Of a DNA stretch of 64,000 nucleotides, positions 27,125 to 36,921 are shown piece by piece. The first letter of the stretch is position 1, and each line of letters opens with the position of its first letter. The notes under the pieces were generated by a model that was not told the DNA's origin, did not search any database, and saw only the letters and a list, made by a program, of their open reading frames with translations. The translations under genes were made by a program, and so were the position numbers. The stretch is taken from the NCBI RefSeq assembly GCF_003569765.1, contig NZ_QXMG01000012.1, positions 55,087-119,086 of the forward strand. Reading direction: 5' to 3'. This DNA comes from Caldimonas tepidiphila. Lineage in GTDB: Bacteria > Pseudomonadota > Gammaproteobacteria > Burkholderiales > Burkholderiaceae_C.

Positions 27125-28102
27125 ATGGAAATCTTCGACTACGACAACGTGCTGCTGCTGCCGCGCAAGTGCCGCGTGGACAGCCGCAGCGAATGCGACC
27201 CCTCGATCGAGTTCGGCGGCCGGCGCTTCAAGCTGCCGGCGGTGCCGGCCAACATGAAGACGGTCGTGGACGAGCGCATCACCGAATGGCTTGCCGCCAA
27301 CGGCTACTTCTACGTAATGCACCGCTTCGACCTCGACAACGTCGCCTACGCGAAGCGCATGCGCGACAAGGGCCTGTTCGTGTCGATCAGCTCCGGCGTC
27401 AAGCAGCCCGACTACGACGTGATCGACCGGCTCGCGGCCGAGGGCGTCGGCGCCGACTACATCACGATCGACATCGCCCACGGTCATGCCGACAGCGTGC
27501 AGCGCATGATTGCGCACATCAAGCAGCGGCTTCCGAAGGCCTTCGTGATCGCCGGCAACGTCGGCACGCCCGAGGCGGTGATCGACCTCGAGAACTGGGG
27601 CGCGGACGCGACCAAGGTCGGCATCGGCCCGGGCAAGGTCTGCATCACGCGGCTCAAGACCGGCTTCGGCACCGGCGGCTGGCAGCTCTCGGCGCTGAAG
27701 TGGTGCGCGCGCGTCGCCACGAAGCCGATCATCGCCGACGGCGGCATCCGCCACCACGGCGACATCGCCAAGAGCGTGCGCTTCGGCGCCTCGATGGTGA
27801 TGATCGGCTCGCTGTTCGCCGGCCACGAGGAGTCGCCGGGCAAGACGGTCGAGGTCGACGGCAAGCTGTTCAAGGAGTACTTCGGCTCGGCCAGCGACTT
27901 CAACAAGGGCGAGTACAAGCACGTCGAGGGCAAGCGCATCCTCGAGCCGGTCAAGGGCCGGCTCGCCGACACGCTGCGCGAGATGCAGGAGGACCTGCAG
28001 AGCTCCATCAGCTACTCGGGCGGCCGCTCGCTCACCGACCTGAAGCGCGTGAACTACGTGATCCTCGGCGGCGAGAACGCCGGCGAGCACCTGCTGATGT
28101 GA
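27125..28102 (+). CDS. guaC: GMP reductase
   Basis: 325 residues, the length of the shorter type of bacterial GMP reductase. It is a TIM-barrel of the IMPDH/GMPR family without CBS domains. The catalytic cysteine is in [12 protein letters not shown] (about residue 174), the phosphate-binding loop is [16 protein letters not shown], the flap region has GTGGWQ, and the C-terminal [11 protein letters not shown] is typical of GMPR. It converts GMP to IMP with NADPH and ammonia release in purine interconversion. It is bounded by a leader hairpin and a strong 3' terminator, so it is monocistronic. Confidence 0.95.
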   Translation: MEIFDYDNVLLLPRKCRVDSRSECDPSIEFGGRRFKLPAVPANMKTVVDERITEWLAANGYFYVMHRFDLDNVAYAKRMRDKGLFVSISSGVKQPDYDVIDRLAAEGVGADYITIDIAHGHADSVQRMIAHIKQRLPKAFVIAGNVGTPEAVIDLENWGADATKVGIGPGKVCITRLKTGFGTGGWQLSALKWCARVATKPIIADGGIRHHGDIAKSVRFGASMVMIGSLFAGHEESPGKTVEVDGKLFKEYFGSASDFNKGEYKHVEGKRILEPVKGRLADTLREMQEDLQSSISYSGGRSLTDLKRVNYVILGGENAGEHLLM

Positions 28103-28107
28103 GCCCC

Positions 28108-28136
28108 GGCGCCCGGCGCGAGGCCGGGCGCCTTTT
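28108..28136 (+). terminator. Intrinsic terminator of guaC
   Basis: The ten-base-pair stem GGCGCCCGGC–GCGAG–GCCGGGCGCC is followed by TTTT. It separates guaC from the convergent GFA-family gene. Confidence 0.85.
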
Positions 28137-28139
28137 CCT

Positions 28140-28625
28140 TCAGGACGAGGGCGGCGAGCTCATGTGCATGCGCTCGTGCCATTCGGCGAGCGACTCGTCC
28201 GGATACGCGTCGAAGCACTTGTCGCCCGGCCACAGGTCCGGCTCCACCCAGTTCGCGCGCGAGCCGAGCATCATGTGGGTTCGCTGGGGCGGCGGCGGCA
28301 GTTCCGTGTCGATCGCCGACGCGTGCGGGTGCACGAGCTCCGGCCAGCCCGGATCGTAGAGCCACAGCGCGCTGCCGCACTCACGGCAGAAGTTGCGCTC
28401 GGCGCTGCTGCGCCGGCCGTCTTCCAGGATCGCGCGATAGACCGCCACATGCTCCCCGCCCTGCACCTGCAGCGTGCGACGGTCGGCACCGAGGTTGATC
28501 GCGTAGCCGCCGGTGCCCGCGGTCTTGCGGCAGATCGAGCAGTAGCAGCGCATGAAGGGCACCGGCTGCGCCGACTCGACCGAGAAGCGCACCGCCTTGC
28601 AGTGGCAGGAGCCTTCGAGCTTCAT
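28140..28625 (-). CDS. GFA/CENP-V family zinc protein
   Basis: 161 residues with GGAGGTG as ribosome-binding site. Zinc-binding cysteines are arranged as in the glutathione-dependent formaldehyde-activating (GFA) fold: [18 protein letters not shown] and [10 protein letters not shown]. The family includes glutathione-dependent formaldehyde-activating enzyme, but most members have no demonstrated activity, so no reaction is assigned. It is a single gene convergent with guaC and divergent from valS. Confidence 0.85.
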   Translation of the reverse strand: MKLEGSCHCKAVRFSVESAQPVPFMRCYCSICRKTAGTGGYAINLGADRRTLQVQGGEHVAVYRAILEDGRRSSAERNFCRECGSALWLYDPGWPELVHPHASAIDTELPPPPQRTHMMLGSRANWVEPDLWPGDKCFDAYPDESLAEWHERMHMSSPPSS

Positions 28626-28786
28626 GTTCACCTCCGCTGGAGCCGGCCCCGCGCGGCGCAGGGCCCTGCGGCTCGGCGGCATCCCGCGTGCCCGGCCTAA
28701 AATCGGCCGATTCCCCGGGCGGCGCCCCTGCTCGGCAGCGTGCGCCGCCCGCCCTCCTTCAGCACACCTACTCCCCGGCCTCTTCC

Positions 28787-31630
28787 ATGTCCGAACTCGC
28801 CAAGTCGTTTGAACCCGCCGCCATCGAAGCCCACTGGGGCCCGCTGTGGGAGCAGCGCGGCCTCTACGAGCCGACGCTCGACGCGAGCAAGCCCTCGTTC
28901 TCGATCCAGCTGCCGCCGCCCAACGTCACCGGCACACTGCACATGGGCCACGCGTTCAACCAGACCATCATGGACTCGCTGACGCGCTACCACCGCATGC
29001 GCGGCGACAACACGCTGTGGGTGCCCGGCACCGACCACGCCGGCATCGCGACGCAGATCGTCGTCGAGCGCCAGCTGCAGGCGAAGGGCATCAGCCGCCA
29101 CGACATGGGCCCGACGCCGGCCGAGGCGCGCAAGAACTTCGTCGCCAAGGTCTGGGAGTGGAAGGAGGAGTCGGGCTCCACGATCACGCGCCAGATGCGC
29201 CGCATGGGCGCCTCGGTCAGCTGGGGCCACGAGTACTTCACGATGGACGAGAAGCTGTCGAAGGTCGTCACCGAGACCTTCGTGCGGCTGTTTGAAGAAG
29301 GCCTGATCTACCGCGGCAAGCGCCTGGTGAACTGGGACCCGGTGCTGAAGTCCGCCGTCTCCGACCTCGAGGTCGAGAGCGAGGAGGAGGACGGTTTCCT
29401 CTGGCACATCCGCTACCCGCTCGCCGACGGCGGCGGCGAAGTGGTGGTCGCCACCACCCGCCCCGAGACCATGCTCGGCGACGTCGCCGTGATGGTGCAC
29501 CCGGAGGACGAGCGCTACGCGGCGCTGATCGGCAAGACGGTGAAGCTGCCGCTGTGCGATCGCGAGATCCCGGTGATCGCCGACGCCTACGTGGACCGCG
29601 AGTTCGGCACCGGCGTCGTGAAGGTCACGCCCGCGCACGACTACAACGACTACGCGGTCGGCCAGCGCCACGGCCTGCCGACGATCGGCATCCTGACGCT
29701 CGACGCGACGGTCAACGACAACGCGCCCGAGACCTACCGGGGCCTGGACCGCTTCGTCGCACGCAAGAAGGTCGTCGCCGACCTCGAGGCGCAGGGCTTC
29801 CTGGTGGAGGTGAAGAAGCACAAGCTGATGGTGCCGCGCTGCGCGCGCACCGGCCAGGTGGTCGAGCCGATGCTCACCGACCAGTGGTTCGTTGCAATGA
29901 CCAAGCCCGGTGCGAATGGGAAATCGATCGCCGAGGAGGCCATCCAGGTGGTCGAGTCGGGCGAGGTGAAGTTCGTGCCCGAGCAGTGGGTCAACACCTA
30001 CAACCAGTGGATGAAGAACATCCAGGACTGGTGCATCAGCCGCCAGCTCTGGTGGGGCCACCAGATCCCGGCCTGGTACGGCACGGGCGGCGAGCTCTTC
30101 GTCGCGCGCGACGAGGCCGAGGCGCGCGCGAAGGCCACCGCCGCCGGCTACCACGGCGAGCTCACGCGCGACGAAGACGTGCTCGACACCTGGTACTCGT
30201 CGGCGCTGGTGCCCTTCTCGTCGCTGGGCTGGCCCGAGAAGACGCCCGAGCTGGGCCTGTTCCTGCCCTCCTCGGTGCTCGTCACTGGCTTCGACATCAT
30301 CTTCTTCTGGGTCGCCCGGATGATCATGATGACCAAGCACTTCACCGGCCAGGTGCCCTTCCGCGACGTCTACATCCACGGCCTGGTGCGCGACGCGCAG
30401 GGCAAGAAGATGAGCAAGTCCGAGGGCAACGTGCTCGACCCGGTGGACCTGATCGACGGCATCGAGCTCGGCCCGCTGCTCGAGAAGCGCACGACGGGCC
30501 TGCGCAAGCCCGAAACCGCCCCGAAGGTGCGCAAGGACACCGAGAAGGAGTTCCCCGAGGGCATCCCCGGTTTCGGGGCCGATGCGCTGCGCTTCACATT
30601 CGCCTCGCTCGCGAGCCTGGGGCGCAACATCAACTTCGACAGCAAGCGCTGCGAGGGCTATCGCAACTTCTGCAACAAGTTGTGGAACGCGACGCGCTTC
30701 GTGCTGATGAACTGCGAGGGCAAGGACTGCGGCCTCGCCGAGCACGGCGCCGACGCCTGCGTACCCGGCGGCTACCTCGACTTCTCTCCCGCCGACCGCT
30801 GGATCACGGGCGAGCTGCAGCGCGTGGAAGCGGCGGTCGAGCAAGGCTTCGCCGACTACCGGCTCGACAACGTCGCCAACGCCCTCTACCAGTTCGTCTG
30901 GGACCAGTACTGCGACTGGTACCTCGAGATCGCCAAGGTGCAGATCCAGACCGGCAGCGAGGCGCAGCAGCGCGCCACGCGCCGCACGCTGATCCGCGTG
31001 CTGGAGACGGTGCTGCGGCTGCTGCACCCGGTCACGCCCTTCATCACCGAGGAGCTGTGGCAGAAGGTCGCCCCGGTGGCGGGCCGCAAGGAGGCCGGCT
31101 CCGACGCATCGATCGTGGTGGCGCCCTACCCCAAGGCGCAGCCCGAGCGCATCGATGCGCAGGCCGACGCCTGGATGGAGCGCGTGAAGGCGCTGGTGGG
31201 TGCCTGCCGCAACCTGCGCGGCGAGATGAACCTGTCGCCCGCGGCGCGCGTGCCGCTCTACGCGATCGGCGACGCGGAGCTGATCGCACAGGCCGCGCCG
31301 CTGCTGCAGTCCCTGGCCAAGCTCAGCGAGGTGAAGCTGTTCGACGACGAAGCAGCGTTCGCCGAGGCCACCCGCCATGCACCGACCGCGGTGCAGGGCG
31401 AGGCGCGCTTGGCGCTGCACGTGGAGATTGACGTCGCGGCCGAGCGCGAGCGCCTGGGCAAGGAGATCCAGCGCCTGAACGGGGAGATCGCGAAGGCCGA
31501 AGGTAAGTTGGGTAACGAAAGTTTCGTCGCCCGCGCGCCCGCCGCGGTGGTCGATCAGGAGCGCCAGCGCCTCGCCGGATTCAGCGCCACCGTCGCAAGG
31601 CTTACGGAGCAGTTGGCACGCCTCGGCTGA
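28787..31630 (+). CDS. valS: Valine--tRNA ligase
   Basis: 947 residues (E. coli 951). It is a class I synthetase with [13 protein letters not shown] (HIGH motif) near residue 46, the CP1 editing domain about 190–340 ([13 protein letters not shown]), KKMSKSEGN near 541, and a C-terminal coiled coil (about 880–947) typical of ValRS. It charges tRNA-Val and deacylates Thr-tRNA-Val. A TAAAAT -10-like box lies at 28698–28703. galU follows after 48 bases on the same strand. Confidence 0.98.
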   Translation: MSELAKSFEPAAIEAHWGPLWEQRGLYEPTLDASKPSFSIQLPPPNVTGTLHMGHAFNQTIMDSLTRYHRMRGDNTLWVPGTDHAGIATQIVVERQLQAKGISRHDMGPTPAEARKNFVAKVWEWKEESGSTITRQMRRMGASVSWGHEYFTMDEKLSKVVTETFVRLFEEGLIYRGKRLVNWDPVLKSAVSDLEVESEEEDGFLWHIRYPLADGGGEVVVATTRPETMLGDVAVMVHPEDERYAALIGKTVKLPLCDREIPVIADAYVDREFGTGVVKVTPAHDYNDYAVGQRHGLPTIGILTLDATVNDNAPETYRGLDRFVARKKVVADLEAQGFLVEVKKHKLMVPRCARTGQVVEPMLTDQWFVAMTKPGANGKSIAEEAIQVVESGEVKFVPEQWVNTYNQWMKNIQDWCISRQLWWGHQIPAWYGTGGELFVARDEAEARAKATAAGYHGELTRDEDVLDTWYSSALVPFSSLGWPEKTPELGLFLPSSVLVTGFDIIFFWVARMIMMTKHFTGQVPFRDVYIHGLVRDAQGKKMSKSEGNVLDPVDLIDGIELGPLLEKRTTGLRKPETAPKVRKDTEKEFPEGIPGFGADALRFTFASLASLGRNINFDSKRCEGYRNFCNKLWNATRFVLMNCEGKDCGLAEHGADACVPGGYLDFSPADRWITGELQRVEAAVEQGFADYRLDNVANALYQFVWDQYCDWYLEIAKVQIQTGSEAQQRATRRTLIRVLETVLRLLHPVTPFITEELWQKVAPVAGRKEAGSDASIVVAPYPKAQPERIDAQADAWMERVKALVGACRNLRGEMNLSPAARVPLYAIGDAELIAQAAPLLQSLAKLSEVKLFDDEAAFAEATRHAPTAVQGEARLALHVEIDVAAERERLGKEIQRLNGEIAKAEGKLGNESFVARAPAAVVDQERQRLAGFSATVARLTEQLARLG

Positions 31631-31678
31631 ACGCTTTTGCGCAATGCACAATCAAGTCGATTGTCAAGGAGCAAAAAC

Positions 31679-32548
31679 ATGCAGCACATCACGAAAGCCG
31701 TCTTTCCCGTTGCCGGTCTCGGAACGCGCTTCCTTCCGGCCACGAAGGCGCAGCCGAAGGAAATGCTCCCCGTCGTCGACAAGCCGCTGATCCAGTACGC
31801 GATCGAGGAAGCCTACGACGCCGGCATCCGCGAGATGATCTTCATCACCGGCCGCACCAAGCGGCCGATCGAGGACCATTTCGACATGGCCTACGAGCTC
31901 GAGACCGAGCTGCAGGCGGCCGGCAAGCTCGAGTTGCTGAAGGTCGTGCAGTCGATCAAGCCCGAGGACATGGAGTGCGTCTTCATCCGCCAGCCCAAGA
32001 TGCTCGGCCTCGGCCACGCAGTGCTATGCGCGCAGCAGCTCATCAACGGCGATCCGTTCGCGGTGCTGCTGGCCGACGACCTGATGGTGGGCGAGAAGCC
32101 CATCATGAAGCAGATGGTCGAGCAGTTCGCCGAGTGGCGCGCGTCGATCATCGCGGTGCAGGAAGTGCCGCCCGAGCACACGAAACGCTACGGCATCGTC
32201 GGCGGCACCCATGTCCGTGACCGCCTGGTGGACGTCGCGAAGATCGTCGAGAAACCCGCTCCCGAGGAGGCGCCCTCGAACCTCGGCGTGGCCGGCCGCT
32301 ACATCCTCACGCCGGGCGTGCTCGACGAGATCCGCATGCAGCCCAAGGGCGTGGGCGGCGAGATCCAGCTCACCGACGGCATCGCCGGCATGCTGCGCCG
32401 CGAGAAGGTCTTCGCCTACTGCTACGAGGGCAAGCGCTACGACTGCGGCAGCAAGGAAGGCTTCCTGCAGGCCTCGGTCGAGCTCGCGCTCGCCCACCCG
32501 CAGCTCGGCCCGGGCTTCCGCGACTACCTGAAGAACCTGGAGCTCTGA
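31679..32548 (+). CDS. galU: UTP--glucose-1-phosphate uridylyltransferase
   Basis: 289 residues, a normal GalU length, with the ribosome-binding site AAGGAGC. The nucleotidyltransferase signature GLGTRFLPATKAQPKEMLP is at 14–32; VDKPLIQYAIEEA, KMLGLGHAVLCA, FAVLLADDLM and YDCGSKEGFL follow. It forms UDP-glucose for LPS, exopolysaccharide and glycan synthesis and could supply the glycan operon in the same window. Downstream of valS, convergent with the TusA-like gene. Confidence 0.97.
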   Translation: MQHITKAVFPVAGLGTRFLPATKAQPKEMLPVVDKPLIQYAIEEAYDAGIREMIFITGRTKRPIEDHFDMAYELETELQAAGKLELLKVVQSIKPEDMECVFIRQPKMLGLGHAVLCAQQLINGDPFAVLLADDLMVGEKPIMKQMVEQFAEWRASIIAVQEVPPEHTKRYGIVGGTHVRDRLVDVAKIVEKPAPEEAPSNLGVAGRYILTPGVLDEIRMQPKGVGGEIQLTDGIAGMLRREKVFAYCYEGKRYDCGSKEGFLQASVELALAHPQLGPGFRDYLKNLEL

Positions 32549-32584
32549 GCTCCCGGCCGGCCCCGGCGCGAGCCGCCGGGGGCC

Positions 32585-32612
32585 GCGGGGACGGCCGCTC
32601 CTGCGTCCCCGC
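32585..32612. terminator. Bidirectional hairpin between galU and tusA-like gene
   Basis: GCGGGGACG and CGTCCCCGC pair perfectly over nine bases around a ten-base loop between two convergent genes. There is no T-run on either side, so it is at best a weak intrinsic terminator. Confidence 0.45.
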
Positions 32613-32615
32613 CCC

Positions 32616-32843
32616 TCAGCGCCGGCGCAGCAGGTGCATGAACTCGCCCTGCAGCGTCTGCTGCTCGACCAGCTCGTTGCCGGTCTGCTTCGCGAAGGCC
32701 TGGAAGTCGCGCAGCGAGCCCGGGTCGGTGGCCCACACGCGCAGCAGCTCGCCGCTGTTCATCTCGGCGAGCGCCTTCTTGGCCTTCAGGATGGGCAGCG
32801 GGCAGTTCAGCCCGCGGGTGTCGAGTTCCTTGTGTGCATCCAT
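32616..32843 (-). CDS. TusA-like sulfur carrier protein
   Basis: 75 residues with the TusA/SirA fold: DTRGLNCPLPILKAKKAL carries the active cysteine in the CPxP motif (C14), then the strand LLRVWATDPGSLRDF. TusA proteins relay persulfide sulfur to tRNA 2-thiouridine synthesis, molybdenum cofactor or sulfur oxidation systems. The surrounding genes do not say which; a neighbouring cysM is consistent with sulfur metabolism but gives no direct link. Confidence 0.85.
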   Translation of the reverse strand: MDAHKELDTRGLNCPLPILKAKKALAEMNSGELLRVWATDPGSLRDFQAFAKQTGNELVEQQTLQGEFMHLLRRR

Positions 32844-32908
32844 GGTCGGTTTCTCGTGTCTTCTTCGATGTCCGGGGGGAGATGGGGGGCGGCCCTCGCG
32901 GTCGCGGC

Positions 32909-33433
32909 TCAGGGGCGCGGCAGCTCGATCCACTGCGGCTCGTGGCCGCGCTCGCGCAGCCAGCGCGCCAGCACCAGCCCGGTGCCGGCCGGCCAGCACT
33001 TGACCTTGTCGAGCGGGAACAGCCGGTATTCCGCCAGTTCCGGCGACAGCACGATCTCGCCATGCGCCCGAGCGTGGTAGGTGATGATCACCTGGTTCAT
33101 GCGCTGGAAGTCGCTCACGCCGACGAGCGCCAGCTCGCTGACGGCGAGGCCCGTCTCCTCGGCGATCTCGCGCCGGATCCCGTCCTCGGGCGATTCGCCC
33201 GCCTCCATGAAGCCGGTGATCAGCGCGAAGAGCTTGCCGGACCAGGCGGCATTGCGTGCCAGCAGCAGCTGACCGCCGCGGTCGGTGAGCTCGACGATCG
33301 CCGCGAGCACCGGCGTCGGGTTGTTCCAGTGCGTGAAGTCGCAGGCCGGGCAGCGCAGGCGCTCGCGCTCGCCGTCGTGCACCCGGCCGAGCTCGGTGCG
33401 GCAGCAGGGGCAGTAGCGGAATTCGTGGCTCAT
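32909..33433 (-). CDS. Nudix hydrolase with N-terminal zinc ribbon (NudC-like)
   Basis: 174 residues. An N-terminal zinc ribbon has YCPCC at 8–12 and RCPACDF at 28–34. A complete Nudix box (GFMEAGESPEDGIRREIAEETGL) lies near residues 76–98. This resembles the C-terminal two domains of NADH pyrophosphatase NudC, without its N-terminal domain. Likely activity is hydrolysis of NADH or another nucleoside diphosphate derivative. It is on the same strand as cysM, whose stop is 43 bases upstream. Confidence 0.88.
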   Translation of the reverse strand: MSHEFRYCPCCRTELGRVHDGERERLRCPACDFTHWNNPTPVLAAIVELTDRGGQLLLARNAAWSGKLFALITGFMEAGESPEDGIRREIAEETGLAVSELALVGVSDFQRMNQVIITYHARAHGEIVLSPELAEYRLFPLDKVKCWPAGTGLVLARWLRERGHEPQWIELPRP

Positions 33434-33476
33434 GCCGGGGCAGCGGCGGCGCGCGACATTGCGGCGCGGGGCGCCA

Positions 33477-34382
33477 TCAGGCGGGGAACACGCCGGTGGA
33501 CAGGTAGCGGTCGCCGCGGTCGCAGACGACGAACACGATCGTCGCGTTCTCGACCGTCCTAGCGAGCTGCAGCGCTGCCCAGCAGGCGCCTGCCGCGGAG
33601 ATGCCGGCGAACAGGCCCTCCTCGCGCGCGAGGCGCCGCGCCATGTCCTCGGCATCGGCCTGGCTGACCAGCACCAGCTCGTCCACCGTGCTCGCGTCGT
33701 AGATCTTCGGCAGGTACTCCTCGGGCCACTTGCGGATGCCGGGGATGCGCGAGCCCTCGCTCGGCTGCGCGCCGACGATGCGCACCTCCGGGTTCTGCTC
33801 CTTCAGGAAGCGCGAGGTGCCGGTGATCGTGCCGGTGGTGCCCATCGCGCTGACGAAGTGCGTCACCCGTCCCTCGGTGTCGGCCCAGATCTCGGGGCCG
33901 GTGGTCTCGTAGTGCACGCGCGGGTTGTCCTCGTTGGCGAACTGGTCGAGCACCAGGCCCTTGCCGTCGCGCTGCATCTGCTCGGCGAGGTCGCGGGCGT
34001 ACTCCATGCCGCCGGCGCGGGGCGTGAGGATCAGCTCGGCGCCGAAGGCCTTCATCGTCTGCGCGCGCTCGACGCTCAGGTCCTCCGGCATGATCAGCAG
34101 CATCCGGTAGCCGCGCACCGCGGCGGCCATCGCCAGCGCGATGCCGGTGTTGCCCGAGGTGGCCTCGATCAGCACGTCGCCCGGCTTGATCTGGCCGCGC
34201 TCCTCGGCACGGCGGATCATGCTGATGGCCGGGCGGTCCTTGACCGAGCCCGCGGGGTTGTTGCCCTCGAGCTTGCCGAGGATCACGTTGCCGCGCCGCT
34301 CGTTGTCGGCGCCCGGCAGGCGCTGCAGCCTCACGAGCGGCGTGCGGCCGATCACGTCTTCGATGGTCTTGTACTGGGGCAT
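33477..34382 (-). CDS. cysM: Cysteine synthase B (O-acetylserine sulfhydrylase)
   Basis: 301 residues (E. coli CysM 303). The PLP-binding lysine is in NNPAGSVKDRPA, the substrate loop is EATSGNTGIAL, and the phosphate-binding loop is GTTGTITG. Length and the motif KWPEEYLPKIYD fit CysM rather than CysK. It makes cysteine from O-acetylserine and sulfide or thiosulfate. The start at 34382 has AGGAGA about nine bases upstream; an in-frame ATG at 34406 is less likely. Confidence 0.94.
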   Translation of the reverse strand: MPQYKTIEDVIGRTPLVRLQRLPGADNERRGNVILGKLEGNNPAGSVKDRPAISMIRRAEERGQIKPGDVLIEATSGNTGIALAMAAAVRGYRMLLIMPEDLSVERAQTMKAFGAELILTPRAGGMEYARDLAEQMQRDGKGLVLDQFANEDNPRVHYETTGPEIWADTEGRVTHFVSAMGTTGTITGTSRFLKEQNPEVRIVGAQPSEGSRIPGIRKWPEEYLPKIYDASTVDELVLVSQADAEDMARRLAREEGLFAGISAAGACWAALQLARTVENATIVFVVCDRGDRYLSTGVFPA

Positions 34383-34478
34383 GACGACTTCTTCTCCTGC
34401 GCGCATTGTGGCAGGGAAGCGGAAGCCGCCTGGCCGTATGACATAATCCGCAGCCTCGTCCCCTCCCGGGGACTCGCC

Positions 34479-34565
34479 GCCGAGATGGCGAAATAGGTAG
34501 ACGCAGCAGACTCAAAATCTGCCGGTGGCAACACCGTGCCGGTTCGATTCCGGCTCTCGGCACCA
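34479..34565 (+). tRNA. tRNA-Leu (anticodon CAA)
   Basis: The acceptor stem GCCGAGA/TCTCGGC is followed by A and an encoded CCA end. The D-arm begins TGGCGAAATAGGTAGACGCA. The anticodon arm is GCAGA-CTCAAAA-TCTGC with anticodon CAA. The long class II variable arm is CGGTGGCAACACCG, and the T-arm GCCGG-TTCGATT-CCGGC is canonical. A type II tRNA with this anticodon reads UUG leucine codons. Confidence 0.97.
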
Positions 34566-34604
34566 GCTTTCCTCAGCCCCCCGGCCGGATCGTTCCTGCC
34601 TGCC

Positions 34605-34727
34605 TCACCGGCAGATGAAATCCGCGGCGCGGCGATCCCATCTGCACTTCGTCGAACTGCCGGACTCCCCTGCCAGGGCGGCCAGGACAAGCAGCACCAA
34701 CACGGTTCCACCGATTTTCTTCAGCAT
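34605..34727 (-). CDS. 40-residue membrane peptide
   Basis: A very short frame, supported by a strong ribosome-binding site (GGGAGGT, seven bases from the ATG). Residues 1–21 are MLKKIGGTVLVLLVLAALAGE, a short lysine-capped hydrophobic segment that could be a membrane anchor or signal sequence. The remainder is Arg/Ser/Cys-rich and polar (two cysteines). No family is recognised. It lies beside tRNA-Leu on the opposite strand. Confidence 0.45.
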   Translation of the reverse strand: MLKKIGGTVLVLLVLAALAGESGSSTKCRWDRRAADFICR

Positions 34728-34873
34728 CGCGACCTCCCTTCGCTCCTTCAGGCGGGTAAGGTAGCGAGGGCCGGGGCGCATTTCATTACCCGATTCGCGG
34801 GAGCCGGGCGACACGGCTGCCCGGGGCCGCGGCCGAGCGGCCGCCCTTTTCCCCGGTCGCCGAGCCCCCTCGC

Positions 34874-35080
34874 TCAGCCGGTCATCTGGCGCTCGTTGCG
34901 GGCCTTGTCGTATTCCCGCCGTCCCTCGTCGGTGAGCTTCACCGCTCCGCCGTCGCGCGCCATCAGGCCCTGCTGCACGTAGCGGTCGAGCACGTCGGCA
35001 GGCAGCGTGTCGCCCTGGCCCTGCTCGAGGGCATCGACGATCTGCATGAACTGGATGCGGTCTTCGGCGGAGTCGAACAT
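34874..35080 (-). CDS. Small hypothetical protein, winged-helix-like
   Basis: 68 residues with a strong ribosome-binding site (GAGGAGAC). It is charged and soluble; the predicted pattern is three helices then VKLTDEGRREYDKARN, resembling the C-terminal wing and helix of small winged-helix proteins. DNA binding is only a possibility. It stands alone between the small peptide and the rhomboid gene. Confidence 0.6.
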   Translation of the reverse strand: MFDSAEDRIQFMQIVDALEQGQGDTLPADVLDRYVQQGLMARDGGAVKLTDEGRREYDKARNERQMTG

Positions 35081-35273
35081 GACGGTCTCCTCGGGATCGG
35101 CAAGGCAGAAGCGATCACGTTAGCCCCAAGCCCGCGGCAGCCGCCACCGGAGGCGGCCAAGGCCCCACGCGGCTGCGGGGGCATGCCGGCCTCGGTTCCC
35201 GCCCCGCAGGCCGGACGGCAAAAAGCGGGTAACCTCGCGGATCCTGCCCCCAACGAGCGCGGACCCCTCACGC

Positions 35274-35918
35274 ATGCCACCGATCCCACCCGTCACCAAG
35301 GCGCTGCTGCTGATCAACGTCGCCGCCTTCTTCATCGACGCCCTCGCCGGGCGGCTGCTGACGCAGTTCTTCGCGCTGTGGCCGCTCGGGGACCGCTTCA
35401 TGCCCTGGCAGGTGGTGAGCTACGGCTTCCTGCACGGCAGCATCGGCCACCTGTTCTTCAACATGCTCGGCCTGTGGATGTTCGGCAGCGAGCTCGAGCG
35501 CGTCTGGGGCCAGCGGCGCTACCTGCAGTTCTACTTCGCCAGCATCCTCGCCGCCGCCGCGATCCAGCTCGTCTTCAACATGATGCTGGACTCGCGCTGG
35601 CCCACCGTAGGCGCCTCGGGCGGCCTGTTCGGCCTGCTGCTGGCCTTCGGCATGCTGTTCCCGAACCGCACCATCATGCCGCTGTTCCCGCCGATCCCGA
35701 TGAAGGCGCGCACCTTCGTGATGGTCTTCGGCGGCCTGGAGCTGTTCTTCGGCGTCACCGGCACCGCCTCGGGCGTCGCGCACTTCGCGCACCTCGGCGG
35801 CATGCTCGGCGGCTGGCTGATGATCCGCTACTGGCGCGGCCAGCCGCCCTTCGGCGGCCGCGGCGGCAACGGCCGGGGAGGCGGCGGGCGCCGCGACCAC
35901 ATCCGCCGCGTGCAGTGA
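35274..35918 (+). CDS. Rhomboid family intramembrane serine protease
   Basis: 214 residues with six membrane segments. The conserved residues are the catalytic serine in VGASGGLFG (about residue 121), the catalytic histidine in AHFAHLGGMLGGW (about 168), and the N/H pair in SIGHLFFNMLGLW. The C-terminal 30 residues are Gly/Arg-rich. It cleaves transmembrane substrates in the inner membrane; the substrate is unknown. It is convergent with the YeeZ-like gene. Confidence 0.9.
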   Translation: MPPIPPVTKALLLINVAAFFIDALAGRLLTQFFALWPLGDRFMPWQVVSYGFLHGSIGHLFFNMLGLWMFGSELERVWGQRRYLQFYFASILAAAAIQLVFNMMLDSRWPTVGASGGLFGLLLAFGMLFPNRTIMPLFPPIPMKARTFVMVFGGLELFFGVTGTASGVAHFAHLGGMLGGWLMIRYWRGQPPFGGRGGNGRGGGGRRDHIRRVQ

Positions 35919-35928
35919 GGCCCGCCTC

Positions 35929-36834
35929 TCAGGCGAGCAGCCCCTCGCGCACCGTCGGGTAGCGCAGGCGCAGCCGCAACTCGTGCTTGAGCCGCTCGTT
36001 GGCGAGGCGCCGCGACTCGCTCATGAAGGACAGCTGCACCGGTGAGAGCCGCTGCGCCGCCTCCGCGCGCGACAGGCGCGGCGGCGCAGGCAGCCCGCAC
36101 AGCCGCGCGGCGAGCTCGAAGTAGTCGCCCATCTTCAGCTCGGTGTCGTCGCTCGCATGCACCACGCGCTGCGGCCGCCCCCGGTGCAGGGCCGCGACGC
36201 AGGCGCGCGCGAGGTCGTCGGCATGGATGTGGTTGGTGTAGACATCGTCCTCGGCACGCAGCGCGGGCGTGCCGCGCGCGAGCCGCTCGCGCGGATGGCC
36301 GCCGGGGCGGTCGCCCGCGTAGATGCCCGGGATGCGCAGCACGCAGGCCCGCACGCCGAAGGCGCGGCCGAACCAGCGCACCCGCGCCTCCGCATCGACG
36401 CGGCGCCGCGCACGGTCGGTGGCGGGGTTGACGCTGCGCGTCTCGTCGAAGCGTTCGCCGCCGCAGTCGCCGTAGACGCCGGTCGTGCTGCCGTAGACCA
36501 GCGCGAGCGGGCGGGAGCGATGGGCGAGTGCCGCGAGCAGCGCCCGGGTGCGCGTGTCGGACTCGCCCTGCCCCGGCGGCGGCGCCAGGTGCAGCACCGC
36601 GTCGGCCAGGCCGGCGAGCCGGGCCAGCGTGGCCGGGGCGTCCAGGTCGCCGCGCAGCGGCATCACCCCCGCGGCACGCAACTGCAGCCGCCGCTCGGCA
36701 CTGGAGCTCAGGGCGACAATGCGGTAGCGATCCCGCAGCAGCCGCGCGACGCGCAGCCCGACATCCCCGCAGCCGACGATCAGCAGGCGCGGGCGGCGGA
36801 AGGCGGCAGGGCGGGAAAAGGCGGGCGTGGGCAT
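35929..36834 (-). CDS. NAD(P)-binding epimerase/dehydratase-like protein (YeeZ-like)
   Basis: 301 residues of an extended/atypical SDR. The nucleotide motif is LLIVGCGDVGLRVARLL near residue 18; LVYGSTTGVYGDCGG occupies the position of the usual catalytic segment but lacks a YxxxK pair, as in the YeeZ group. VYTNHIHADDLARAC is a further family mark. An oxidoreductase activity is therefore not certain. A longer start at 36891 is possible but gives a Pro-rich, unlikely N-terminus. Confidence 0.75.
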   Translation of the reverse strand: MPTPAFSRPAAFRRPRLLIVGCGDVGLRVARLLRDRYRIVALSSSAERRLQLRAAGVMPLRGDLDAPATLARLAGLADAVLHLAPPPGQGESDTRTRALLAALAHRSRPLALVYGSTTGVYGDCGGERFDETRSVNPATDRARRRVDAEARVRWFGRAFGVRACVLRIPGIYAGDRPGGHPRERLARGTPALRAEDDVYTNHIHADDLARACVAALHRGRPQRVVHASDDTELKMGDYFELAARLCGLPAPPRLSRAEAAQRLSPVQLSFMSESRRLANERLKHELRLRLRYPTVREGLLA

Positions 36835-36921
36835 GGCGGGAGACGGGCGGAGGTTCCGGGTCGGGGGAGGCGGTGCCCGCTGCGGGCACAATGGAGCCCG
36901 TCAGTTTAAGAGGTCGATTCC

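Noticed and set aside
28697..31651. Minus-strand frame of nearly 1000 codons across valS
   Set aside because: A codon-bias shadow of valS, with His/Val/Arg/Leu-rich composition and no motifs.
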